The notes beneath the pieces are model-generated. The model did no database searches and was not told the origin of the DNA. It saw only the letters and a program-made list of their open reading frames with translations. A DNA stretch of 64,000 bases from Psychroflexus torquis ATCC 700755 (GTDB lineage: Bacteria > Bacteroidota > Bacteroidia > Flavobacteriales > Flavobacteriaceae), in assembly GCF_000153485.2 (NCBI RefSeq), contig NC_018721.1, forward strand, positions 3,348,001 to 3,412,000. The letters run 5' to 3'. The position numbers and the translations under genes are program-made. The number at the start of each line of letters is the position of its first letter. The first letter of the stretch is position 1. Positions 1 to 7,645 of the stretch are shown piece after piece.

Positions 1-1354
1 AGGTTGCCCATTCGCCCGATACGGTAGTGAAGACGTCTTGTTCTTTTCCGAAATCCTCTACATTACTTTCTAACTTAAATTTCAACAAAGTGCCTACAGG
101 GGCATCGGTATATACTTTCATAGAGATAGTTCCAAAAGTAGACATGTTTTCAATAAAGTCTGTTAAGGCCAACTTACTCCGCATAAATCCATCACCGCCA
201 CTTCGAATAAATTGCCCAACGTTAAGACTAGGGTTGTTTGCGTTTATCTGTGGATTCGGAATGACAGATGCTATTGCACCAAAAAAATTGGTAAAGTCTG
301 AAGTGACGACACTGTTCTCAAAATCAATGGGTAGACTGGTTGGCTCAGGCTCTAGTATAGAAGGACCTATTTCTTGTTGTACATCGTCAAACAAAAATGT
401 AGAGGTGGCTGAACCATTTCCAACATTGCCAAAGTCGAACATAAATTGTATTCTATCGTATTCGTTAGACTGACCGTGAAAATTCCAGCTAGCAATCTCC
501 CATTCTCCAGAAACTGTAGTTAGATAATCTAAATTGGTAGTGCCAGAAGGCCCTTGAAGCTCTAATTTTATTCTTGTGCCTACTGGAGCTGTTGTATTCA
601 CCTTCATAGAAATTTGCCATAATGTAGAAAGGTCTAGATTATTAGCAAAAAACACTTTACTTCCAGCCCAAAAATCGCCTCCATCTCGAACAACTTGACC
701 TACTTTACTAGAAGTGTTGATGCCATTCATTTCAGGGTTCGTAATCACGCTTAATGTTGCTCCTGAATAGCTCAGAAAATCGGTATCAACGATTCCTGTT
801 TCAAAATCTATCGGTAAAGAAGCTGGAACTGGCGCTAATGGTCCCTCGACTTGTTCGATATCGTCAAAGTAAAAGGTTGAGTTTGATGTACCGTCACCTA
901 TATTTCCAAAATCGAACATAAAAACAAGTTCATTGAGGTTGTTAGCGGTGCCAACAAAGATCCATTCTAGAGTTTCCCATGCACTAGAAACAGTTGTGGT
1001 AGCATTTACATCTGCCGATGGTCCTGATCCTTCTAACTTAAACTTAACCGTAGTTCCTACAGGCGCATCAGTGTATACTTTCATCGAAATTTTCGTTAGT
1101 ACAGAAAAATCAAGATTGTCGACTAATAAAATTTTACTTCCCGCAAAAGCGGCACCTCCATCCCTTACTATTCGAGCTACAGAGTTGCTGGTATTGATTC
1201 CTGAAGCCATTGGATTGATAGTTACAGTAGCGGTTCCTCCATCAAAATCGACAAAGTTTTCAGTAGTTATATCTTCTTCAAAATTAATTGGCAAGCTTTG
1301 AGAAAATCCCAGATAGAGACAGGAAAGGCATAAAAGGAGTGCGATTTTTTTCAT
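1..1354 (-). CDS. Secreted tandem carbohydrate-binding-like module protein (3' end outside window)
   Basis: The minus-strand frame opens at an ATG at 1352-1354 (MKKIALLLCLSCLYLGFSQS, a clear signal peptide) and stays open to base 1, so the gene is cut by the window edge after about 451 codons. The mature protein consists of three tandem modules of about 140-150 residues. Each starts near LPIxFE, contains an NPxxxxIN segment, an RDGG or RSGG turn, a MKVxTxAPVGT strand and, where complete, ends in FMFDFGNxGxG followed by TFxFDD. The modules resemble the beta-sandwich glycan-binding units found on flavobacterial T9SS cargo, and the protein at 38087-39379 has a related N-terminal module. A T9SS sorting tail or a catalytic domain could lie beyond the window. 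The function is inferred as extracellular glycan binding; I recognise no named CBM family. Confidence 0.75.
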   Translation of the reverse strand, partial: MKKIALLLCLSCLYLGFSQSLPINFEEDITTENFVDFDGGTATVTINPMASGINTSNSVARIVRDGGAAFAGSKILLVDNLDFSVLTKISMKVYTDAPVGTTVKFKLEGSGPSADVNATTTVSSAWETLEWIFVGTANNLNELVFMFDFGNIGDGTSNSTFYFDDIEQVEGPLAPVPASLPIDFETGIVDTDFLSYSGATLSVITNPEMNGINTSSKVGQVVRDGGDFWAGSKVFFANNLDLSTLWQISMKVNTTAPVGTRIKLELQGPSGTTNLDYLTTVSGEWEIASWNFHGQSNEYDRIQFMFDFGNVGNGSATSTFLFDDVQQEIGPSILEPEPTSLPIDFENSVVTSDFTNFFGAIASVIPNPQINANNPSLNVGQFIRSGGDGFMRSKLALTDFIENMSTFGTISMKVYTDAPVGTLLKFKLESNVEDFGKEQDVFTTVSGEWAT

Positions 1355-1504
1355 TTTTTTTTAAATTTAAGACTAAGTCAGTTTTAAGGTTTACAGTATT
1401 TCCTCAAAACGTAATAGAGATTGTATTATTTATAATTTGGCAGTAAAAATAAACAAGTATTTTCATTTTTCACAAAATACTTTTATAGAGGCCGCTATTT
1501 AAGC

Positions 1505-2335
1505 ACATATTAATTTGGAATGATATATTTTTGTGTATAAATCATTCTAGAAATAAGGTTGTGAAAGATGGTTTTCTTAGTTCTAGACCTGCTCAATCGG
1601 TAATAGAATTCATCAAAATATCCATTAATATGAAAAGAACTTTCATATAAAAATGTAGTTTTGATTTACGATTTGGTATGACGTATCATAGTATGTAAGA
1701 TTTTGAAGTTTTTCCAGAATCACTAGGTATTGGTTTAATGTTGTATTTAGTGGCTATGGGTCTATGTCGTCGCCATAAATTTGTATTTATATTTTTAGTT
1801 TTTGAGATGTGTTTATCAAATAGTGGACGTAGTTCTTTAGTAGAAAAGTCATTTATTTGATTCCCTTACATTTTTTACTTATCCATCATCTGTCAACTCA
1901 TGGGCTACCCCAGATTTTTTTATCTTGGTATCACAGCTTCTCCTAACCTTGCTATTTTCTTTTTCCCCTACTACAGACTCATCTATCTCAACTCTATTCA
2001 CCATTAGGAAGTTTACAGTAGACTTCACAGAGTTACGAACCTAGTGCATGAACATTCGGGCAGTTACGGTGCAATGTCTACTCGTTTTGCCAAGTAGCTT
2101 GCTGATAAACTTCGAGTGGTAGTTGCCATTCTAAAACTGATGGTAAAAGCCTTATCCAGTCTGAATTTCACTCTATAGAAAAGGGTGTTTGCTGAAGGTG
2201 ACTCCGTATGGATGTATTTATTGGAGATGATAGTATAATTAGGAAGGATTAGACACGAGGTATGACTGCATTTAAACCATTTTCCCACTTGATTTCTGAT
2301 AGATATTCCTTAGAAGGTTCCACCGAATTGGACCG
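1505..2335 (-). pseudogene. Decayed IS1595-family transposase
   Basis: Reading the minus strand in shifting frames recovers almost a whole IS1595-type transposase: an N-terminal piece (EYLSEIKWENG), a central block (KAFTISFRMATTTRSLSAS), then VEIDESVVGEKE, which corresponds to the DDE-domain start VxVDExxxGGK, then RRHRPIATKYNIKPIPSD, and a C-terminal block (INGYFDEFYYRLSRSRTKKT). At least three frameshifts and several stops separate the blocks, so the gene is dead. The C-terminal block matches the second remnant at 61985-62310. Family assignment rests on remembered IS1595 motifs and is not search-verified. Confidence 0.72.
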
Positions 2336-2339
2336 AACA

Positions 2340-2765
2340 TAGGACTATTGGGCATTTTGTCTTTCAAAATTAATCATATAATTACTGTTTTAGTAGTTTA
2401 TACTATACAGCAAGTATGAAGTTACAGGGTGGCCTCTATACTTCTAAATCTATTAAATTTTCGATAGGGTCTAAAGAGTATTAGATGGTTTGGTCTGTTG
2501 CGTCGTTTTATTGAATTCAAGTTTAGATATATAAATTTACATTAACGGTTGTTTTAAAATTATCGCCAATTCGTTATATCAAAAAAAACTTCACGTCTAC
2601 TTGTGAATGTTCCGTTATAAAATCACGTTGCTATGTTTTTTATTCCGTTTCTAATGTGTCATAAAACAATGGGCTATATATAGAATAAGTAAGTTGCCTT
2701 AAGGGTTGAGTGCATCTAAATATTAGAAAACTTTGTTTAAACGATAGTGAATAAAGATTTTTCAT
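2340..2765. other. Intergenic, no recognisable feature
   Basis: AT-rich DNA with many stops in all frames. I see no RNA gene, repeat or gene remnant here; it probably contains the far flank of the dead IS1595 element. Confidence 0.4.
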
Positions 2766-2803
2766 AAAAAAACTCCCGCAAAACAAAAGTTTTGTAGGAG
2801 TTT
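2766..2803 (-). terminator. Rho-independent terminator of tRNA-Leu
   Basis: On the minus strand, downstream of the tRNA-Leu, an inverted repeat (AAACTCC..CAAAAC pairing with GTTTTG..GGAGTTT) is followed by a T run. Position and orientation fit termination of the tRNA transcript. Confidence 0.75.
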
Positions 2804-2809
2804 AAAAAG

Positions 2810-2893
2810 TGCCCAGAGCGGGAGTCGAACCCGCACACCCCGAAGGACACATGGCCCTCAACCATGCCTGTCTACCAATTCCAGCACCTGGGC
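2810..2893 (-). tRNA. tRNA-Leu (anticodon GAG)
   Basis: A class II tRNA on the minus strand. The acceptor stem GCCCAGG pairs with TCTGGGC, with discriminator A. The anticodon stem CATGG/CCATG encloses the loop TTGAGGG, giving anticodon GAG. A long variable arm (TGTCCTTCGGGGTG) supports leucine. The T-arm is GCGGG-TTCGACT-CCCGC. CCA is not encoded. Confidence 0.95.
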
Positions 2894-3111
2894 ATAATAA
2901 ATACGAATATAAGCACTCAAAGCTGTTTTTGATAATTTTTAAAAGAATTTATCAATACAATCATAAATGAAAATATGTATTTATAAATGAAGGAGGTGTA
3001 CCCTCAAAAAGAAATTAAGTAAAATCTAATAGATAATATACTGTTCAAATTCACCTTTCGGCTTGCTCAGGATAAACTTCTCACCAAACAAAATCATAAC
3101 CTAATCATTGT

Positions 3112-3283
3112 GATCTGACTGGGGCTTCCTTCGACTTCACCTCTCGGCTTGCTCAGGATAAACTTCTCACCAAACAAAATCATAACCTAATTATTGTGAT
3201 CTGACTGGGGCTTCCTTCGACTTCACCTCTCGGCTTGCTCAGGATAAACTTCTCACCAAACAAAATCATAACCTAATTATTGT
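3112..3283 (-). repeat. Two 86-bp repeat units carrying tRNA-Lys 3' fragments
   Basis: Two near-identical 86-bp units begin at 3112 and 3198. Each starts with the plus-strand copy of the last ~15 nt of the neighbouring tRNA-Lys (GATCTGACTGGGGCT) and continues into a segment containing CTTCGACTTCACCTC and CGGCTTGCTCAGGATAAAC. A further degenerate partial unit lies at about 3045-3111. The second half resembles the short dispersed repeats (TGAGC..AAGTCGAAGG on the other strand) common between Bacteroidota genes. The units bear tRNA ends, so the array probably arose by repeated unequal duplication at the tRNA locus. Confidence 0.85.
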
Positions 3284-3355
3284 GATCTGACTGGGGCTCG
3301 AACCCAGGACCCTCTCCTTAAAAGGGAGATGCTCTACCAACTGAGCTATCAGATC
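3283..3355 (-). tRNA. tRNA-Lys (anticodon TTT), copy 1
   Basis: A 73-nt tRNA on the minus strand. Acceptor GATCTGA pairs with TCAGATC, discriminator A. The anticodon stem TCTCC/GGAGA holds the loop CTTTTAA, giving anticodon TTT. The T-arm is CTGGG-TTCGAGC-CCCAG. It is identical in sequence to the copy at 3560-3632. CCA is not encoded. I see no separate promoter between the copies, so it may depend on readthrough from the upstream copy. Confidence 0.95.
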
Positions 3356-3388
3356 TTGTAATAAACTAAGAACTTAAAATTAAAAATT

Positions 3389-3560
3389 CATCTGACTGGG
3401 GCTTCCTTCGACTTCACCTCTCGGCTTGCTCAGGATAAACTTCTCACCCAACAAAATCAAAACTTAATTATTGTGATCTGACTGGGGCTTCCTTCGACTT
3501 CACCTCTCGGCTTGCTCAGGATAAACTTCTCACCAAACAAAATCATAACCTAATTATTGT
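3389..3560 (-). repeat. Two further 86-bp units between the tRNA-Lys copies
   Basis: Units begin at about 3389 and 3475 with the same content as those at 3112-3283; the first has a few substitutions (CATCTGACT start, CACCCAAC, AAAACTTAATT). With the 73-nt tRNA and a 33-bp spacer they form a ~277-bp higher-order repeat, because each tRNA-Lys is preceded on the plus strand by two units. Confidence 0.85.
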
Positions 3561-3632
3561 GATCTGACTGGGGCTCGAACCCAGGACCCTCTCCTTAAAA
3601 GGGAGATGCTCTACCAACTGAGCTATCAGATC
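3560..3632 (-). tRNA. tRNA-Lys (anticodon TTT), copy 2
   Basis: Same 73-nt sequence and fold as the copy at 3283-3355. This is the promoter-proximal copy: a matching promoter lies about 20 bp upstream on the minus strand at 3655-3685. Confidence 0.95.
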
Positions 3633-3654
3633 TTTTAACGTCTTTTTGCGGGTG

Positions 3655-3685
3655 CAAATATAATATCTTCCTTCGGTATTTCAAG
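3655..3685 (-). promoter_or_regulatory. Bacteroidota sigma-A promoter for the tRNA-Lys array
   Basis: On the minus strand a -33 TTG (RC of 3682-3684) and a -7 TATATTTG (RC of 3655-3662) are separated by 19 bp, which fits the Bacteroidota primary-sigma consensus. The expected start site falls just upstream of the tRNA at 3632. Confidence 0.75.
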
Positions 3686-3736
3686 TAAAATTAAATTAAA
3701 TTTGAAAGAATTTTAATTTATTCAAAAATACAAGAT

Positions 3737-4267
3737 ATGAAGTTAGTTTTATTAGGATATATGGGGGTTGGAAAGTCAACTTTAGGTAAGCTTATTGCCA
3801 AAACATTCAATATCCCTTTTATAGATCTCGATAATTACATCGAAAATAAAGAGCAATTATCGATATCACAGCTTTTTGAACTCAAAGGTGAGATTTATTT
3901 TAGAAAGGTCGAGGCGGAAGCCTTAATCGAAATTCTCTCTAAAAATGAAGATTATGTTTTGTCTCTGGGTGGGGGTACTCCAGTTTATGCGGATAATATG
4001 AAGAGTATTATGGAGGCTCTAGATGTCACGTCAGTTTATGTAAAGTTAAATCTTGAAGAATTAAGAGATAGGCTTTTTCAACAAAAAGAATCAAGACCCG
4101 TGATAGCTCATTTAAGTTCAAAAAGTGATTTTGATGATTTTCTAAGAAAGCATTTGTTCGAACGCCAGCAGTTTTACTTTATGGCCGACCACGTTTTAAA
4201 TGTGACAGGAAAGACTGAATCTGTAAGTTTGGATGAATTGACGTCTCTTTTAAATCAGAATACTTAA
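3737..4267 (+). CDS. aroK: Shikimate kinase
   Basis: Shikimate kinase phosphorylates shikimate at the 3-OH with ATP, fifth step of the chorismate pathway, in the cytosol. At 176 residues it has family length. The Walker A motif GYMGVGKST lies at residues 7-15; the shikimate-binding region follows (DLDNYIE, then YFRKVEAEAL); the GGGTP motif that contacts shikimate is near residue 78. The LID region contains ESRPV. The stop overlaps tail-to-tail by 4 bp with the convergent phosphoribosyltransferase gene. An ATG after an A-rich leader supports the start. Confidence 0.95.
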   Translation: MKLVLLGYMGVGKSTLGKLIAKTFNIPFIDLDNYIENKEQLSISQLFELKGEIYFRKVEAEALIEILSKNEDYVLSLGGGTPVYADNMKSIMEALDVTSVYVKLNLEELRDRLFQQKESRPVIAHLSSKSDFDDFLRKHLFERQQFYFMADHVLNVTGKTESVSLDELTSLLNQNT

Positions 4268-4779
4268 ATCAGTTCTGCTTTAGATGGAGAACTAAAGTCT
4301 ACTTCAACCCTTTCATTGAGAGATGTGGATAGCGAAATCCCCTTAAAATCTGCTTTGATCGGGTATTTTTTATGGTTTCTATCTACCAATACAGCAGTTT
4401 TAAATTGTTTTAAAGGCACATCCAGAAAGTGTTTTGCAGCAAAAATGAGTGTTGAGCCCGTATTTAGAACATCATCGACGAGGATAACGCTTTTGTTCTT
4501 ATATAGAGAGGGCTCTATAGATACTTGGACAGAATGTAATGGATTCTTTTTGTCTAAAGTGACAGTTGCTAAGACTACCTCGGTATCTGTTAATTGCTTT
4601 AGCTGTGCTGAAATTCGCTCTGCAAGTAAAGCGCCATTTTTATAAATGCCAGCGATAATAATTACCTTATCCTCCAAGCAAGTCTCTAAAATTTGAAGAG
4701 AAATTCGTTTGATTTTAATGGAGATATCCTCATCAGATAAAATTAAGGTTGGGCTTGTTTCCATGTTCGTTTTATTCAA
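4264..4779 (-). CDS. Phosphoribosyltransferase family protein (PyrR/Hpt-like)
   Basis: A type I phosphoribosyltransferase fold of 171 residues. The PRPP-binding signature ILVDDVLNTGSTL lies near residues 99-111, and an upstream loop IIAGIYKNGALLAERI fits the hood/PPi loop region. Substrate cannot be fixed: PyrR-like regulators and purine PRTases share this signature. The start overlaps the S4-protein gene by 8 bp, so the two are translationally coupled in one operon read from the promoter at 5180-5208. A second in-frame ATG at residue 6 is an alternative start. Confidence 0.85.
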   Translation of the reverse strand: MNKTNMETSPTLILSDEDISIKIKRISLQILETCLEDKVIIIAGIYKNGALLAERISAQLKQLTDTEVVLATVTLDKKNPLHSVQVSIEPSLYKNKSVILVDDVLNTGSTLIFAAKHFLDVPLKQFKTAVLVDRNHKKYPIKADFKGISLSTSLNERVEVDFSSPSKAELI

Positions 4780-5155
4780 TATCGTCTTTAGTGTCTTCTT
4801 TTAAATCGTCTAGCTCTCTACGGTCTTTCTTGGTAGGTCTTCCTGCACCCTTTTTTCGATAATAGTCTTGAGAATATTTGAGTAATTCTAATTTTTCTAA
4901 ACTTTCTTTTGGAGTAATATCAGTACAATAAATAGCAACAAGCTTAGCTCCAACTCTCGACTTTGGAATGTCTAGAATTTCTATTTTGTAATTGATTTGA
5001 TTTTTTCTTATTTCTAGCTTGTCGGTAGGAAACACATTTCTTGAGGGCTTTACAGAATTCCCACCTATTTTGACATGGCCTTTTTTACAAGCACTTGTTG
5101 CAATATTTCTTGTTTTGAAATACCTTACAGACCATAAATATTTATCAACTCTCAT
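4772..5155 (-). CDS. S4-domain RNA-binding protein (Hsp15/YrfH type)
   Basis: An N-terminal S4 domain (MRVDKYLWSVRYFKTRNIA, then KKGHVKIGG..VKPSR) binds structured RNA. Family members such as E. coli Hsp15 bind stalled 50S subunits; this role is inferred from homology. The C-terminus is basic then acidic (KKGAGRPTKKDRREL followed by DDLKEDTKDD). The open frame extends to 5182, but that TTG lies inside the -7 element of the promoter at 5180-5187. The ATG at 5153-5155, which gives the canonical MRVDKYLW start, is therefore chosen (127 residues). Shares an operon with the phosphoribosyltransferase. Confidence 0.88.
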   Translation of the reverse strand: MRVDKYLWSVRYFKTRNIATSACKKGHVKIGGNSVKPSRNVFPTDKLEIRKNQINYKIEILDIPKSRVGAKLVAIYCTDITPKESLEKLELLKYSQDYYRKKGAGRPTKKDRRELDDLKEDTKDDIE

Positions 5156-5179
5156 TAAAATCAAATTTTTATCGTCTAA

Positions 5180-5208
5180 CAAAAATAGAAGAAAATCGTA
5201 TCTTGCAA
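5180..5208 (-). promoter_or_regulatory. Promoter of S4-protein/phosphoribosyltransferase operon
   Basis: Minus strand: -33 TTG (RC of 5206-5208), an 18-bp spacer, and -7 TATTTTTG (RC of 5180-5187), matching the TAnnTTTG consensus. It lies between the divergent S4 and FKBP-lipoprotein genes and decides the S4 start codon. Confidence 0.65.
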
Positions 5209-5224
5209 CAAAAATTACAGTTAA

Positions 5225-6136
5225 ATGAAATTACAAAGATTGCTTTTTATTTTAATGCTTGGTTTTATCTTTTCATGTAGTAATGATGACGATACCGGGG
5301 AACCACTTGAGCTTAGAGATCCTGAAGAAGTGAGGGATGAAAATATGCTTCAAATAGAAGGTTTTTTGGAGACCCATTTTTATAGATTTGAAGATAATCC
5401 TCAAAATTCGAATTTTCAAAATATAATATTCGACACAATTGCTGGTGATAATGCAAACGAAGAGCCTGTTATAAATTCAGAATTTTTAAAATCCAAACTT
5501 GTTTTTCAACAAGACGTAGAGTTTAAATTATATTATTTAAAATTTCGAGAAGGAGCGGAGTCTGTTAGAACCCCAACCTTTGCAGATTCTGTTCTAGTTA
5601 CCTACAGAGGATTCTCTTTATTTAACAATCAAACATTTGATGGGTCACCTAATCCACTTTGGTTTGATTTAACTAATAATATTAGAGGATTTTATGAGGT
5701 CATGGATGAGTTCAAGGGGTCAACAAGTTTTCAAGAAAACCCTGATGGTACTATCAGTTTTGATGACAACTTTGGTATTGGAACCGTATTTATTCCTTCT
5801 GGAATAGCTTATTACTCAGCGCCTCCTTCAGGTTCTGGTATTGCAGCTTATGAACCTATAGTTTTCAATATTCAATTGTATAGGTCTATAGAAGCTGATC
5901 ATGATCAAGATGGTGTCCCGTCGTGGATGGAAGATATTAATGAGGATAGGCGTTTAACCAATGATGATACCGATGGGGATAATATCCCAGATTTTGCAGA
6001 TGTAAACGACGATGGTGATGGAACACTTACCGAAGATGAAATTGAAATTGATGCTGAGGGAAATCTTATTCTTCCAGATTCCAATGGAAACGACACCCCA
6101 GATTATTTAGATCCTACTTTTCCAGAAGATGCTTAA
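5225..6136 (+). CDS. FKBP-type peptidyl-prolyl isomerase lipoprotein with Asp-rich tail
   Basis: A lipoprotein signal peptide (lipobox IFSC at about residue 18, followed by SNDDD) targets it to an outer membrane or periplasmic face. Residues ~100-225 form an FKBP-like PPIase domain (VTYRGFSLFNNQTFDGS, then GTVFIPSGIAYY and PIVFNIQLY). The C-terminal ~75 residues carry Asp/Asn-rich DxDxDG-type calcium-binding repeats (DHDQDGVPSWMEDINEDR, DTDGDNIPDFADVNDDGDG) like thrombospondin type 3 or dockerin repeats. It is probably an envelope folding factor. It is monocistronic, closed by the bidirectional terminator at 6161-6198. Confidence 0.85.
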   Translation: MKLQRLLFILMLGFIFSCSNDDDTGEPLELRDPEEVRDENMLQIEGFLETHFYRFEDNPQNSNFQNIIFDTIAGDNANEEPVINSEFLKSKLVFQQDVEFKLYYLKFREGAESVRTPTFADSVLVTYRGFSLFNNQTFDGSPNPLWFDLTNNIRGFYEVMDEFKGSTSFQENPDGTISFDDNFGIGTVFIPSGIAYYSAPPSGSGIAAYEPIVFNIQLYRSIEADHDQDGVPSWMEDINEDRRLTNDDTDGDNIPDFADVNDDGDGTLTEDEIEIDAEGNLILPDSNGNDTPDYLDPTFPEDA

Positions 6137-6160
6137 TCAAATAAATAGTAAATTAGATAC

Positions 6161-6198
6161 AAAAAAAAATCCCTTTATTTTAAAAGGGATTTTTTTTG
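6161..6198. terminator. Bidirectional terminator
   Basis: AAAAAAAAATCCCTTT-ATTTT-AAAGGGATTTTTTTT: a stem of about 8 bp with an A run on one side and a T run on the other, sitting between the convergent FKBP and E2 genes and able to serve both. Confidence 0.85.
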
Positions 6199-6217
6199 TT
6201 CAATAGTAAGGATCCAA

Positions 6218-7564
6218 TTAGATAGTTTGATTGGTATCAAATTTCTCTAAGTAGTCTTTCATCCTTTGAATAAACTGTCCACCTAAAGCACCATTAACGA
6301 CTCTATGGTCATAACTGTGAGATAAGAACATCTTATAGCGGATACCTATAAAATCACCTTCCGGGGTTTCAATAACAGCAGGAACTTTCCTAATAGCACC
6401 TATGGCCAATATTCCTACTTGTGGCTGGTTGATAATCGGTGTGCCCATTATACTTCCAAAAGTTCCTACATTGGTTACAGTGTAAGTTCCTCCTTGAGTT
6501 TCGTCTGGTTTCAGCTTTCCATTTCTGGCTCTTCCTGCAAGGTCATTTACTTTCTTGGCCATGCCTAAAAGATTAAGCTGATCGGCATCTCTTATAACAG
6601 GGACTATTAAATTTCCATCTGGTAGAGTTGCAGCCATTCCTAAATTGATATGTTTTTTCATGATGATTTTATCACCATCAACTGCGATATTAATCTTGGG
6701 AAAGTCTTTTATGGTTCTAGCAACGGCCTCCATAAAAATAGGAGTAAAGGTGAGTTTTTCACCTTCTCTTTCTTGAAAAGCTCCTTTATGTTTTCCTCTC
6801 CAATTCCAAATGTCTGTGACGTCTACCTCAATAAAGGATTGCACATGTGCAGAAGTTTGAATGCTAGCAATCATATGGCTAGAAATCAATTTACCCATTC
6901 TACTCATCTCCATTATTTCGTCACCTGCATTTATATTCACAGGAGTACTAGGTTTAGCGACAGTTTCTACTGCTTTTTTAGGTTCTGGAGACTTCTCATT
7001 AACAAATTTTTGAGCAGAAGCTCCACCTTCTTTTTTAGTCTTTATATAAGTTAGAATATCGTCTTTGGTCACTCGCTCATCTAGGCCAGTCCCCTTAATT
7101 TTATCTAACTCCTCTACCGAAATATTTTCTTTGTCAGCAATATTTTTAACTAGCGGAGAATAAAATTTGGAAGAGTCTGAATAATTTGATGCGGAAGCCG
7201 TTGTGTTCTTAGCACTTTTTACACTATCTTGAATAGCAGAGGCAGATTCTATTTCATTTTCTGAGACTTCTTCAGGTTCGGAGGTAGAACTAGCTTCCCC
7301 TTCATTCTCATCAGAATCTTCACTCTCTACTTCTATAATAGCTACGACTTCGCCAACTTTGACTACATCATCAACATCAAACAATTTTTCAACTAAAACA
7401 CCATCATATTCACTTGGAACTTCAGAATCTACTTTGTCTGTAGCAATTTCGAGAACAGCTTCATCAGCTTCTATGGTATCTCCAACTTCTTTTAACCAAG
7501 CGGTAATTGTTGCTTCAGCAACACTTTCTCCCATTTTGGGTAATTTCAATTCTTTTTTTGCCAT
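6218..7564 (-). CDS. 2-oxoacid dehydrogenase complex E2 (dihydrolipoamide acyltransferase)
   Basis: E2 core of a 2-oxo acid dehydrogenase complex, most likely branched-chain, transferring acyl groups from lipoamide to CoA. Order: N-terminal lipoyl domain (residues ~1-80) with the lipoylated Lys in EIATDKVDSEVPS; an Asp/Glu/Ser-rich linker; the E3/E1-binding domain (YSPLVKNIADKENISVEEL to VTKDDILTYIK, ~135-175); and the catalytic acyltransferase domain to residue 448. The active-site region reads SHSYDHRVVNGALGGQ, so the usual HxxxDG is HRVVNG, Asp replaced by Asn. I believe this variant occurs in related Bacteroidota E2s but could not check. A single lipoyl domain and 448 residues fit the family. 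Its E1 and E3 partners are not in the window. Confidence 0.9.
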   Translation of the reverse strand: MAKKELKLPKMGESVAEATITAWLKEVGDTIEADEAVLEIATDKVDSEVPSEYDGVLVEKLFDVDDVVKVGEVVAIIEVESEDSDENEGEASSTSEPEEVSENEIESASAIQDSVKSAKNTTASASNYSDSSKFYSPLVKNIADKENISVEELDKIKGTGLDERVTKDDILTYIKTKKEGGASAQKFVNEKSPEPKKAVETVAKPSTPVNINAGDEIMEMSRMGKLISSHMIASIQTSAHVQSFIEVDVTDIWNWRGKHKGAFQEREGEKLTFTPIFMEAVARTIKDFPKINIAVDGDKIIMKKHINLGMAATLPDGNLIVPVIRDADQLNLLGMAKKVNDLAGRARNGKLKPDETQGGTYTVTNVGTFGSIMGTPIINQPQVGILAIGAIRKVPAVIETPEGDFIGIRYKMFLSHSYDHRVVNGALGGQFIQRMKDYLEKFDTNQTI

Positions 7565-7645
7565 ATATATAACCTAAAAGGTAATTTTATATTTAAGATT
7601 GCAAATTTACTAAATTTAAGCCACTTATATTTTTAATACATTAAC

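Noticed and set aside
27..1301. Plus-strand open frames of 148 and 122 codons at the left end
   Set aside because: They are antisense shadows of the minus-strand secreted module protein, whose signal peptide and internal repeats are unambiguous.
2064..2288. A 74-codon minus-strand open frame as an independent gene
   Set aside because: It is the middle piece of the decayed IS1595 transposase; matching blocks continue in other frames on both sides.
3045..3560. CRISPR array
   Set aside because: The repeat units are 86 bp, directly abutting, with no variable spacers, and carry tRNA-Lys 3' ends; there are no cas genes.
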